A DNA stretch of 11,921 bases from Prevotella sp. (GTDB lineage: Bacteria > Bacteroidota > Bacteroidia > Bacteroidales > Bacteroidaceae), in assembly GCA_017430675.1 (NCBI GenBank), contig JAFRMM010000078.1, forward strand, positions 1 through 11,921. The letters are read 5' to 3'. The notes beneath the pieces are model-generated. The model searched no databases, was not told the origin of the DNA, and saw only the letters and a list, made by a program, of their open reading frames with translations. Positions within the stretch are counted from its first letter, which is position 1; every line of letters begins with the position of its first letter. Below are positions 1 to 7,230 of this stretch, piece after piece. Made by a program: the position numbers and the translations under genes.

Positions 1-630
1 AGCAGACAGAGCCTGGAACGAACCGATCATACCGAGCACAGTACCGAACAGAGCGGTCAGGGTACCCAGAGATACGATAGTAGCAACCATCGGGAGGTTC
101 ATCTGCAGAGTAGGCATCTCCAACTGAGTAGCCTCCTCGTGAGCCTGCTGGATCTTAGCGATCTTGGCAGCCTTCTTCAGCGTGTCATCACCCTCTACGG
201 TCTGGTACATCTTGATGGAAGCCTTTACGACATTGGCTACAGAACCCTGCATCTTGTCGCAAAGTTTGTCTGCCTCGTCGAACTTCTGAGCCTTGATCAG
301 ATCCTTCACCTGAGCAGTGAACTTAGCCAGATTGATCTTACCAGCAGCGGTACGGATAGCGAAGAAACGCTCGATGCCCAAGCAAATAACGGTGAAGAGA
401 AGGGTCAGGATCAGACCTACGACGAAACCTCCCTTATACACTGTACCTAACAGGTTTGCGGGATGACCACTGCGGTCGCCGCCTACGAAGTTGTCGGGGT
501 TACCCATGACGAAATACCATACACCATAACCTGCAAGAGCGCAAATCACGAGGATAATCCATGCAGCTTTAATACCACCAAAGCCCGAATTCTTTTTGGC
601 TGGGGCTGCAGCCTTTGTTGTTGTTGCCAT
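1..630 (-). CDS. MotA/TolQ/ExbB proton channel family protein (3' end outside window)
   Basis: Inner-membrane proton-channel subunit of the ExbB/TolQ/MotA family, which uses the proton motive force to energise outer-membrane transport or envelope upkeep with an ExbD/TolR partner, probably encoded next, beyond the window edge. The first 210 codons are present in an open frame running off the edge. After a short Ala/Lys-rich cytoplasmic tail there is a hydrophobic segment at about 22-42, a second at about 66-86 followed by the ERFF sequence typical of the end of ExbB TM1, a cytoplasmic stretch at about 90-178, and a third helix starting near 181 with the hallmark GTLTALFGTVLGMIGSF (189-205). 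The helix at 22-42 is extra relative to E. coli ExbB, as is common in Bacteroidota. The ATG at 630 is the first in frame and lies about 70 nt after a TAnnTTTG element. Family is secure; ExbB versus TolQ cannot be decided. Confidence 0.9.
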   Translation of the reverse strand, partial: MATTTKAAAPAKKNSGFGGIKAAWIILVICALAGYGVWYFVMGNPDNFVGGDRSGHPANLLGTVYKGGFVVGLILTLLFTVICLGIERFFAIRTAAGKINLAKFTAQVKDLIKAQKFDEADKLCDKMQGSVANVVKASIKMYQTVEGDDTLKKAAKIAKIQQAHEEATQLEMPTLQMNLPMVATIVSLGTLTALFGTVLGMIGSFQALSA

Positions 631-701
631 AATGTAATAAGTTTAATTTTTTAGTTATTAAAAATTGAGTTTATAAATAGTCTATTTTTGAAATCACCTC
701 G

Positions 702-730
702 CAAAGATAGCAATTTATAGCGTGACACAA
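702..730 (-). promoter_or_regulatory. Bacteroidota-type promoter for the ExbB-like gene
   Basis: On the minus strand TATCTTTG (709 to 702) matches the -7 consensus TAnnTTTG, with TTG 18 nt upstream (730 to 728) as a weak -33 element. It leaves a 5' leader of roughly 65-70 nt before the ATG at 630, and lies between the upstream aminotransferase stop and this gene, so the channel gene probably has its own transcript. Confidence 0.5.
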
Positions 731-766
731 GCCGAATTAATATCTTTTAACTCAGTTTTTACAGTT

Positions 767-1960
767 TTATTTCAATTTTGCCACTGTATCTTTGATGCGT
801 TTCATGGCTTCAATGATGTTTTCGTCGCTTGTTGCATAACTCATCCTGAAACAGTCAGGATCGCCGAAGGCATCACCGCCCACAGTGGCGACATGCCCCT
901 TCTCCAACAGGTACATGGCGAAGTCGGTGGAATTGCTGATTGTCGTCTCGCCATCGCTCTTGCCATAGAAACTGCTACATTTGGGGAACAGGTAAAAGGC
1001 TCCCTCTGGCACGTTCACCTCCAGTCCAGGGATGTCCTTTGCAAGTTTCACGATGAGGTTACGGCGACGCTCGAAGGCCAGGCGCATGTCCTCCACGCAC
1101 TGTTGGTCTGCTGTGTAGGCGAACTCCGCGGCCTTCTGACTGACAGAGCATGGACCGCTGGTGTATTGACCTTGCAGTTTGTTGCAGCCCTTGACGATCC
1201 ATTCGGGAGCGGCGATGTATCCGATGCGCCAGCCTGTCATCGCGTATGCCTTGGATACGCCGTTGACGATGATGGCGCGTTCCTTCATGCCAGGGAACTG
1301 CGCAATCGACTCATGCTTACCTACGTAATTGATGTGCTCGTAGATCTCGTCGGCCAGTACAAACAGATCCTCATGGCGCAGGATCACGTCGGCCAGGGCT
1401 TTCAGTTCGTCCTTCGAATAAACGCTGCCTGTGGGGTTGCTGGGGGAGCAGAGAATGAGCATACGGGTCTTTGGGGTGATGGCAGCCTCTAGTTGTTGGG
1501 GAGTCATCTTGAAGTTCTGCTCAAAACCGGCCTCCACGATGACGGGCTTGCCGCCTGCCAGAAGCACCATCTGGGGATAACTTACCCAATAGGGGGCGGG
1601 GATGATCACTTCCTCACCGTCATCGACCAGGGCCATCACGGTATTGCAGACACTCTGCTTGGCACCGTTGCTGACCAGGATCTCATTGATGCTGTAGTCG
1701 AGACCGTTCTCTTTTTTCAACTTCGCCACGATAGCCTTGCGAAGATCGGGATAGCCAGGAACAGGTGAGTATCTGGAGTAGTTGTCATCCACAGCCTGCT
1801 TGGCTGCCTCCTTGATGGCATCAGGGGTATTGAAGTCGGGCTCTCCCACACTCATGTTGATTACGTCGATTCCCTGCGCCTTCATTTCAGAACTTTTCTG
1901 TGACATTGCCAGCGTGGCTGATGGTGCTAAGCGCTGCAGACGATTGGATAATTGTGCCAT
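767..1960 (-). CDS. Class I/II PLP-dependent aminotransferase (aspartate aminotransferase type)
   Basis: A 397-residue fold-type I aminotransferase, probably moving the amino group between aspartate and 2-oxoglutarate in the cytoplasm. The full set of family residues is visible: W125 in PAPYW stacking on the cofactor, N175 in SNPTG, D204 and Y207 in ADEIY, the Schiff-base lysine K237 in SKAYAMTGWRIGY, and R372 in FRMSYA binding the substrate alpha-carboxylate. Length and motif spacing match the bacterial AspAT Ib subgroup (Thermus/Bacillus type), whose members can also act on aromatic amino acids or prephenate, so exact substrate is inferred. An in-frame ATG exists 10 codons upstream, but a -7 promoter element lies inside that extension; the start MAQLSNRL at 1960 is therefore chosen. 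About 100 nt separate it from the ribBA stop, and no strong terminator is visible on either side. Confidence 0.92.
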   Translation of the reverse strand: MAQLSNRLQRLAPSATLAMSQKSSEMKAQGIDVINMSVGEPDFNTPDAIKEAAKQAVDDNYSRYSPVPGYPDLRKAIVAKLKKENGLDYSINEILVSNGAKQSVCNTVMALVDDGEEVIIPAPYWVSYPQMVLLAGGKPVIVEAGFEQNFKMTPQQLEAAITPKTRMLILCSPSNPTGSVYSKDELKALADVILRHEDLFVLADEIYEHINYVGKHESIAQFPGMKERAIIVNGVSKAYAMTGWRIGYIAAPEWIVKGCNKLQGQYTSGPCSVSQKAAEFAYTADQQCVEDMRLAFERRRNLIVKLAKDIPGLEVNVPEGAFYLFPKCSSFYGKSDGETTISNSTDFAMYLLEKGHVATVGGDAFGDPDCFRMSYATSDENIIEAMKRIKDTVAKLK

Positions 1961-1979
1961 GTTATTACGAAATTTTGTG

Positions 1980-1987
1980 CAAAAGTA
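1980..1987 (-). promoter_or_regulatory. Putative -7 promoter element for the aminotransferase
   Basis: Minus-strand TACTTTTG fits TAnnTTTG and sits about 20 nt before the chosen ATG at 1960. No good TTTG is found 18-21 nt upstream, so this is only a half match; its position argues against the longer start at 1990. Confidence 0.4.
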
Positions 1988-2062
1988 CACATTTTATTTG
2001 TGAACGAGAAAGAATAATGCCACTTTTTCATGTTTGGCTGTAAAATTGTGACATTCTGACCG

Positions 2063-3274
2063 CTATTTCAAGTGCAGTATATGCCCCATACGGTTTTTCT
2101 TTGTTTCCAGATATCGCAGATTATAGGGGTTGGGCGTTACCTCGATGGGGACGTTCTCGATGATCTCCAGTCCGTAGGCCTCCAGTCCGACGCGCTTCAC
2201 GGGGTTGTTCGTAAGCAGCCGCATCTTGTGTACACCAAGGTGGCGCAGCATCTGTGCCCCGCAACCGTAGTCCCTCTCGTCGGGCTTGAAGCCCAGGTGC
2301 ACGTTGGCATCCACGGTGTCAAGACCCTCTTCCTGCAGTTTATAGGCGGCAATCTTGTTCATCAGTCCGATGCCGCGGCCCTCTTGCTGCATGTAGATGA
2401 CTACGCCCTTGCCCTCCTTCTCGATGGCCGACATGGCTTTATGAAGTTGTTCACCGCAGTCACAGCGTTTGGAACCGAGGATGTCACCTGTCATACACGA
2501 GGAATGTACGCGTACCAGGATCGGCTCGTCTTCCTTCCACTCACCCTTGATGAGTGCCAGGTGCTCCAGACCGTTGCTTTTCTGGCGAAAGGGGATAAGT
2601 CGGAAGTGGCCGTAGTCCGTAGGCATATCGACCTCTTCACCGACCTCGATCAACGACTCTTTCTTCAGACGGTAGGCGATCATATCCTTGATGCTGATGA
2701 TCTTCAGGTTCCACTCCTTGGCGAACTTCATCAGTTCAGGCAGACGGGCCATCGTGCCGTCCTCGTTCATGATCTCCATCAGGGCACCTGCGGGGTAGAG
2801 TCCTGCCATACGGCAGAGGTCGATGGTGGCCTCCGTATGTCCACTGCGGCGCAGCACGCCGTTTTCCTGGGCATACAGGGGGTTCACGTGCCCGGGGCGT
2901 CCGAAGGTTTCCGGGGTAGAGGAAGGGTCTGACAGTGCCTTGATGGTTTCTGCACGGTCATGGGCGGAAACTCCCGTCGTACAACCCTCCAGTTTATCGA
3001 CCGTCACCGTGAAGGGCGTGCCCAGCACGGAAGTGTTGTCCTGCACCTGATGAGGCAGGTCGAGTTCCTTGCAGCGCTCGATGGTAATGGGGGCGCAGAG
3101 CACGCCACGGGCATTTTTTAGCATGAAGTTCACCTTCTCAGGCGTGATCTTCTCAGCGGCGATGATCAGGTCGCCCTCGTTCTCCCGATCCTCGTCATCG
3201 ACGACAATGACGAACTGGCCGTTCCTGAAATCTTCAACGGCTTCTTCTATGGTATTCAGTCTAAATGGATCCAT
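2063..3274 (-). CDS. ribBA: Bifunctional 3,4-dihydroxy-2-butanone-4-phosphate synthase / GTP cyclohydrolase II
   Basis: Cytoplasmic enzyme supplying both branches of riboflavin synthesis: the N-terminal RibB part converts ribulose 5-phosphate to 3,4-dihydroxy-2-butanone 4-phosphate plus formate, the C-terminal RibA part opens GTP to the diaminopyrimidine precursor. In the 403-residue product RibB covers about 4-202, with the acidic RENEGD loop at 30-35, SAHDR at 103-107, RPGH at 126-129 and GHTEAT at 145-150. RibA covers about 208-398, with the three zinc cysteines C260, C271 and C273 (SSC...KRCDCG), QQEGRGIGL at 296-304, DYGCGAQ at 335-341 and LTNNP at 354-358. All catalytic signatures of both halves are intact, so both activities are expected. 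The ATG at 3274 begins 21 nt after the stop of the permease gene, indicating co-transcription. Confidence 0.96.
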   Translation of the reverse strand: MDPFRLNTIEEAVEDFRNGQFVIVVDDEDRENEGDLIIAAEKITPEKVNFMLKNARGVLCAPITIERCKELDLPHQVQDNTSVLGTPFTVTVDKLEGCTTGVSAHDRAETIKALSDPSSTPETFGRPGHVNPLYAQENGVLRRSGHTEATIDLCRMAGLYPAGALMEIMNEDGTMARLPELMKFAKEWNLKIISIKDMIAYRLKKESLIEVGEEVDMPTDYGHFRLIPFRQKSNGLEHLALIKGEWKEDEPILVRVHSSCMTGDILGSKRCDCGEQLHKAMSAIEKEGKGVVIYMQQEGRGIGLMNKIAAYKLQEEGLDTVDANVHLGFKPDERDYGCGAQMLRHLGVHKMRLLTNNPVKRVGLEAYGLEIIENVPIEVTPNPYNLRYLETKKNRMGHILHLK

Positions 3275-3295
3275 GTTGTTACACCTTATATATTA

Positions 3296-5227
3296 TTATA
3301 GTAGTTCTGTAATATGCTCTTGCTGTGTTGAGAGTTCAAGTGCCCTTGGGATGATCTTGTCACTGGTCTGGCGGATGGTACGCAGGTCTTTGTAGAGGCG
3401 CAGACGGAAACGGATCATCCTGATGTAGAAGAAGATGCCCAAGGGCAGCAGGAGTCCAGTCACAGCGTTCAGCCATTTCCTGTGGAATGGACGGGTATGG
3501 GCACGCACAGCAATGATCGGATAGTTGTTGAGTTCCGAGAGTATCAGTTTGTCACGTGTGTAGCCCAGATCCTCGATAGCTACCTCAAGTGCATTGTTGA
3601 TATGCTCAATCTCGTGGTCATCACCAGGATGGAAGAACACGTTGATGGGATTGGGCCATATAAGCAACTTATGACGCTCGCTGTATGCCTCGATTTCCTT
3701 GGAGACATTGAGCAGGACGTCCACATCCATCTCGTACTTCGGATCATCGATGATGACTTCCTTGCGGGTGATGTGACGCTTCTCGCGGAGTCCGAGGGCT
3801 CGCATGACCAGATTCTTGTAGAGGTCGATGTTGAATACCGCAGAGTCATTGTTGGCCTTGTAGGTGAAGAACACGGCGACAGGTGTAAGAACGGCTGTCG
3901 CGATGAGTCTGCCGAACCATACGTTCCACTGGCCGTCGCGCGCCATCTTCATGCCAGAGTTGTCGAAGATGAAATAGACGATAAACACCAGCACGGAGAT
4001 GATTACAGGCATACCCAGTCCGCCTTTGCGGATGATGGCACCCAAGGGGGCACCGATGAAGAAGAAGATGAGGCACGACAATGCCAGCGTGAACTTATAG
4101 ATAGCCTCCAACTGATGGTGGCGGTAGTTGCGGTGCAGGTATTTGACATACTCCATCTTCATCTCCATGTCGGTGATGGCGTTCTGCACGTTGGAGAGAG
4201 CCCCTTTCACCGCAGCCTGCTGCTGGGAGGGTGACAGTCGTCCATAGACGGAGTCGTAGGGTGTCGTATCAGCGGCCACTGCACTGGCTATCTTGACGGA
4301 ATCCGACTTTTCCAGCGTAGGCTTCCTGAAGACATAGTTCTTTCCTTCTATATAATAGGCACGCCCAATACTGTCGTTGTACTCTTTCAGCGAGTCGAGG
4401 TCGTGCAGGATCTTGGTGAGACTCTTTGTCCTGGCGTCGCCCGCCACATCGTTCATGTCTGTCATATTAAACCCGCCGTCGAAGTCAAGTACGATGCGCT
4501 TCGAGGAGAAGGTCTCCCGACGGTAGGGGATATTGGCGCTGTTGGCCAGATCCTGTGCACGCATGTTCTCAAACCATTCTCCGCTGTAGAGGTTCAGTAC
4601 CAGATGCTTCTTTTCCTCCGTTGACTGCATCATGCCCGAGTCTGCCAGGATGATGGCCTGATCCTCATAACTGCCCGTCTGTCGGTAGATCATGATACCG
4701 TAGAGCATACCCGTCTTCAGATCCTTCTTCTGCACGTAGATGTTCGAGCCGGGGATGCCGTCGTAGAAGATACCCTCGGGAATCTCCAGTTCCGGACTCT
4801 TCTGCTTCATGGAGATCAGCAGTTGATGAAGGTGAAGGTTGGATGTCGGGGTGATATGATTCTGGAAATAATAGGATAATCCGGCAATCACTGCTACAAT
4901 GACGATCAATGGACGGAAAGCCTGCATGAGTGAGATACCCGCCGCCTTGACGGCCGTCAGTTCAGAACTCTCACCCAGGTTGCCGAACACGATCAGCGAA
5001 CTCAGCAGGATGGCCAACGGCAGTGCCTGTGGCAACAGCATCAGCCCCATGTACCAGAAGAACTGTGCCATGATGTCGAGCGACAAGCCTTTTCCGATCA
5101 GTTCATCGACGTAGCGCCACAGGAACTGCATCATCAGCACGAACTGGCAGATGAAAAAGGTTCCCACAAACAGCAGACCGAACTGTTTGGTGATAAAAAT
5201 GTCTAATTTCTTGATCCGAAACATCAT
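3296..5227 (-). CDS. LptF/LptG-type permease (YjgP/YjgQ family) with C-terminal extension
   Basis: Inner-membrane protein of the family that, with LptB, forms the ABC machine extracting lipopolysaccharide and passing it to the periplasmic bridge. From the ATG at 5227 it has 643 residues. Three N-terminal helices (about 14-36, 60-82, 103-121) are followed by a large periplasmic domain (about 125-375) and three more helices (about 380-398, 404-422, 439-456), the usual 6-TM LptF/G plan. E. coli LptF and LptG are about 360 residues; here the periplasmic domain is enlarged and about 185 residues follow the last canonical helix, including a seventh hydrophobic segment at about 586-603. The start is MMFRIKKLD; an ATG one codon later is equally possible. 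In-frame extension to 5302 overlaps the upstream gene and is rejected. It sits 29 nt after the START-like gene and 21 nt before ribBA. LptF versus LptG is not resolvable here. Confidence 0.9.
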   Translation of the reverse strand: MMFRIKKLDIFITKQFGLLFVGTFFICQFVLMMQFLWRYVDELIGKGLSLDIMAQFFWYMGLMLLPQALPLAILLSSLIVFGNLGESSELTAVKAAGISLMQAFRPLIVIVAVIAGLSYYFQNHITPTSNLHLHQLLISMKQKSPELEIPEGIFYDGIPGSNIYVQKKDLKTGMLYGIMIYRQTGSYEDQAIILADSGMMQSTEEKKHLVLNLYSGEWFENMRAQDLANSANIPYRRETFSSKRIVLDFDGGFNMTDMNDVAGDARTKSLTKILHDLDSLKEYNDSIGRAYYIEGKNYVFRKPTLEKSDSVKIASAVAADTTPYDSVYGRLSPSQQQAAVKGALSNVQNAITDMEMKMEYVKYLHRNYRHHQLEAIYKFTLALSCLIFFFIGAPLGAIIRKGGLGMPVIISVLVFIVYFIFDNSGMKMARDGQWNVWFGRLIATAVLTPVAVFFTYKANNDSAVFNIDLYKNLVMRALGLREKRHITRKEVIIDDPKYEMDVDVLLNVSKEIEAYSERHKLLIWPNPINVFFHPGDDHEIEHINNALEVAIEDLGYTRDKLILSELNNYPIIAVRAHTRPFHRKWLNAVTGLLLPLGIFFYIRMIRFRLRLYKDLRTIRQTSDKIIPRALELSTQQEHITELL

Positions 5228-5234
5228 CAGCGTG

Positions 5235-5242
5235 CAAAGATA
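5235..5242 (-). promoter_or_regulatory. Possible internal -7 element before the permease gene
   Basis: Minus-strand TATCTTTG matches TAnnTTTG exactly, but no -33 element is found at 18-21 nt and the transcript would start within a few bases of the ATG at 5227. It may be a weak secondary promoter giving a near-leaderless message, or chance. Confidence 0.3.
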
Positions 5243-5256
5243 CAAAAAAGAAGTCT

Positions 5257-5658
5257 TTACAGTCCGCTGGCGCGATGCAACCTGTCGAGGTTGCTTTCCC
5301 ACAGGATCCTGAGTCCGTCGGCATCGTCATCGTCCGCAAAGTCTGTGATAAGGAGTGTGAGGTAGTGCGTCAGTTCACTCTTCTCAATGCGCATTTCCCA
5401 GAAACTCTCATCGTCCTCTTCATCGTCCTCCCATTTCAGTCTGATATGGTGATACTTCACGAATTCTATCAACGAAGCCTTTCTGATGTCCTGCTCTGTC
5501 CAGGGCTCTCCCCAGGTAAAGGTAAACATGCCGTTATCCTCCGTTACGCGGTCTGCCAACCACCGTTCCAGTCCGTGCGCACTGCTGATTTGCTCCCACA
5601 CGATGTTGGGCGACTTCGTTGTCAGAGGGTATTCTATGTCTATCCGTTGCTTTCCCAT
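5257..5658 (-). CDS. START-like domain protein
   Basis: A 133-residue soluble protein resembling the small START-like (Bet v1/SRPBCC fold) proteins of Bacteroidota: alternating strands with NIVWEQISSAHGLERWLADRV near the start (18-38), FTFTWGE at 45-51, and a long C-terminal helix region ending LWESNLDRLHRASGL. Two acidic clusters stand out, EDDEEDDE (77-84) and ADDDDAD (108-114). SRPBCC proteins often hold hydrophobic ligands, but no ligand can be inferred here. The start MGKQRIDIEY at 5658 is chosen because the promoter at 5706-5736 lies inside the longer in-frame extension to 5748. It is the first gene of a probable operon with the permease and ribBA. Function unknown. Confidence 0.8.
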   Translation of the reverse strand: MGKQRIDIEYPLTTKSPNIVWEQISSAHGLERWLADRVTEDNGMFTFTWGEPWTEQDIRKASLIEFVKYHHIRLKWEDDEEDDESFWEMRIEKSELTHYLTLLITDFADDDDADGLRILWESNLDRLHRASGL

Positions 5659-5705
5659 ACGCAATAAGTTGGTATTTTCTGTGACTGTTATATTATTGTC
5701 CGCTA

Positions 5706-5736
5706 CAAAAGTACGAAAAATATTTGAAATACAAAA
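5706..5736 (-). promoter_or_regulatory. Promoter of the START-like / permease / ribBA operon
   Basis: Minus-strand TTTTG (5736 to 5732), an 18-nt spacer, then TACTTTTG (5713 to 5706). Both halves fit the Bacteroidota sigma-factor consensus TTTG / TAnnTTTG. It fires divergently from the tRNA promoter; the two -33 boxes are only about 15 bp apart in an AT-rich stretch. Confidence 0.65.
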
Positions 5737-5751
5737 TATTTTCCCCAAAAA

Positions 5752-5783
5752 TTTTGTGGAATAAAAAAATAAGTGTACCTTTG
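5752..5783 (+). promoter_or_regulatory. Promoter of the tRNA gene
   Basis: TTTTG (5752-5756), exactly 19 nt, then TACCTTTG (5776-5783), a textbook Bacteroidota housekeeping promoter. The predicted start falls about 18 nt before the mature tRNA 5' end, leaving a short leader to be removed by RNase P. Confidence 0.8.
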
Positions 5784-5804
5784 CACCCGCTTAACAAAAA
5801 TGAT

Positions 5805-5878
5805 GGCGGGATAGCTCAGCTGGTTAGAGCGCATGATTCATAATCATGAGGTCGCCGGTTCAATCCCGGCTCCCGCTA
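5805..5878 (+). tRNA. tRNA with anticodon CAT (elongator Met most likely)
   Basis: A complete 74-nt cloverleaf: acceptor 5805-5811 with 5871-5877, D stem GCTC/GAGC, anticodon stem CATGA (5832-5836) with TCATG (5844-5848), loop TTCATAA with anticodon CAT at 5839-5841, five-base variable loop, T stem GCCGG/CCGGC with loop TTCAATC, discriminator A5878. The 3' CCA is not encoded. It lacks the GGG/CCC anticodon stem of initiator tRNA, so it is elongator tRNA-Met, or a tRNA-Ile whose C34 is changed to lysidine, which cannot be told from the anticodon. The first acceptor pair is G-U rather than G-C. Confidence 0.95.
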
Positions 5879-5900
5879 CTTAAAGTAAGTAATGATGGAT

Positions 5901-5945
5901 AAAGGACTTGGAAGAAATGAATCTTTTAGGTCCTTTTTCTTTTCT
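5901..5945 (+). terminator. Intrinsic terminator after the tRNA
   Basis: AAAGGAC (5901-5907) pairs perfectly with GTCCTTT (5930-5936); an inner AAGA/TCTT pairing shortens the loop, and a run rich in T follows (TTTTTCTTTT). It ends about 18 nt before the SGNH hydrolase start. Confidence 0.65.
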
Positions 5946-5963
5946 TAAGAAGCGAATAACAAA

Positions 5964-6647
5964 ATGAAGAAACTATCCTTTTTACTGCTGACGGCCGTGT
6001 TCGCCAGCCTCGCAACCGCCCAGACGAAATCGGTGTCCGTCTTGGGTGACTCGTATTCCACCTATGAGGGCTTCGTCACGCCCAGTACCAACGAACTGTG
6101 GTATTACGCCCAGAGCCCTGAGGCCAGGACCGATGTGAAGAACGTGCGCCAGACATGGTGGCACCAGGTGATCAGGGAGAATGGCTGGCGGCTCTGCGTG
6201 AACAATTCCTACAGCGGTGCCACTGTGAGTTATACGGGCTATGACGGCAACGACTACAGTGCCCGTTCCTTTAACACGCGTATGGACAACCTGGGACAGC
6301 CCGACATCATTTTCGTATTCGGCGCTACAAACGACAGTTGGGCGGGTTCACCCGTTGGCGAGTATAAGTATGAGGATATCACATGGGGCGACCTCTACCA
6401 GTTCCGTCCCGCCCTAGCCCGCATGTTGCAGTGGATGACGGACCGCTATGTCAATACGGAAATCTATTTCATCCTGAACGATGACCTGCGTGACGAGATC
6501 GACGAGTCGGTGAAGACCATCTGCGGCCGCTACGGCGTGCCAGTGATAGAACTGGTGGGTATAGACAAAATATCTGGCCATCCCTCGGTCAAGGGGATGC
6601 GCCAGATAGCAGATCAGATAAATGCTTTCCTGAAGACTGGGCGTTAG
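5964..6647 (+). CDS. Exported SGNH/GDSL-family hydrolase
   Basis: A 227-residue secreted or periplasmic protein of the SGNH hydrolase superfamily, which includes esterases, lipases and carbohydrate deacetylases. A signal peptide (MKK, hydrophobic core, cleavage near ATA-Q20) precedes block I GDSYS (28-32) with nucleophile S30, block II with G85 in NSYSGAT, and block III GATND (120-124) with N123. Block V carries H206 in SGHPS, but the usual DxxH acid at H-3 is Ile; the nearest aspartate is D201 at H-5. Length is normal for a single-domain SGNH enzyme. Substrate cannot be inferred: no binding module or sugar-use locus is nearby. No TAnnTTTG lies between the tRNA terminator and the ATG, so expression may rely on read-through from the tRNA promoter. 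Its stop codon interlocks with that of the converging gene. Confidence 0.88.
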   Translation: MKKLSFLLLTAVFASLATAQTKSVSVLGDSYSTYEGFVTPSTNELWYYAQSPEARTDVKNVRQTWWHQVIRENGWRLCVNNSYSGATVSYTGYDGNDYSARSFNTRMDNLGQPDIIFVFGATNDSWAGSPVGEYKYEDITWGDLYQFRPALARMLQWMTDRYVNTEIYFILNDDLRDEIDESVKTICGRYGVPVIELVGIDKISGHPSVKGMRQIADQINAFLKTGR

Positions 6648-7225
6648 TCGTCAGGATTGCGCTTGTAGTGGTATTCCTGGATGTTAGGATTCGTCCCAAG
6701 ATCAGTGTCAGGGATAGTACCAGACTTGAGTAGTTTCTGGTTGTATCCCTTGTGTATCGGACCTACGCGCAACAGGAAATCATTAAAGTTCATGGTCGGA
6801 ACTACTACGCCGAAGGCGCCGATACCCACTCTTGAACCTTCCGTGAGTATATTGTTATAGACATACGCCGTGGTGAAGAAGGTGTGACGGTAGATTTCCA
6901 CGTGGTTGTACTTGTCGAAGATCTCGCGCCATTCCAGTCCCTCCTTCGTGGAGTCTGCCGTGGTGAAGATAAAACCGATGTTGTGCACGTAGTCGTCGAT
7001 CCTGTCGCCGCGGATGCTGTCGTTCATCTCTAAGCACTGCATGATGTCGTCGTTGATCTCGTCCCGCATCTCTTTCTCAGTGGGAGCCGTGAAATAGGCT
7101 ACGATCAGGAGTACGATAAGGATGCCCGCCATGATGAGCAGTTTCCCCAGACAACTATGGGTGAAAGCCTTTGTCATGGTCTCATCCGACCCAGTGTAAT
7201 TGATTCTGCTTTTGGTTTGATTCAT
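6644..7225 (-). CDS. Small membrane-anchored protein of unknown function
   Basis: A 193-residue protein not firmly recognised. It has one hydrophobic segment (about 28-46) after a polar N-terminus of about 27 residues with few charges, then a polar 145-residue domain, so probably a single-pass inner-membrane protein; orientation is not clear. Features include FTAPTEKEMRDEI just after the helix and RVGIGAFGVVVPT (132-144), faintly reminiscent of DUF4359 proteins, which pair a post-helix FTNPS-type sequence with a VGVFGK-type strand; that is only an impression. The start MNQTKSRINY at 7225 is 5 nt after the folE stop; longer frames run into folE and are rejected. M17 (MTKAFTHS) is an alternative start. 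It is the last gene of the operon and its TAA overlaps the TAG of the SGNH hydrolase gene. Confidence 0.7.
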   Translation of the reverse strand: MNQTKSRINYTGSDETMTKAFTHSCLGKLLIMAGILIVLLIVAYFTAPTEKEMRDEINDDIMQCLEMNDSIRGDRIDDYVHNIGFIFTTADSTKEGLEWREIFDKYNHVEIYRHTFFTTAYVYNNILTEGSRVGIGAFGVVVPTMNFNDFLLRVGPIHKGYNQKLLKSGTIPDTDLGTNPNIQEYHYKRNPDD

Positions 7226-7230
7226 TTTGG

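Noticed and set aside
722..1492. Long plus-strand frame opposite the aminotransferase gene
   Set aside because: It is fully antisense to a gene with all catalytic motifs intact and its translation shows no recognisable domain.
2016..2055. Possible hairpin AATGTCAC / GTGGCATT after ribBA on the minus strand
   Set aside because: Eight pairs including a G-U around a 24-nt loop, with only a weak T-rich tail; too poor to call a terminator.
2072..2932. 286-codon plus-strand frame opposite ribBA
   Set aside because: Antisense shadow of a conserved bifunctional enzyme; composition is His/Val/Leu-rich as expected from reverse reading of GC-rich codons.
5659..5748. Longer N-terminus (30 codons) for the START-like protein
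   Set aside because: The extension contains the -33/-7 promoter of the gene, so it would not be transcribed as coding sequence.
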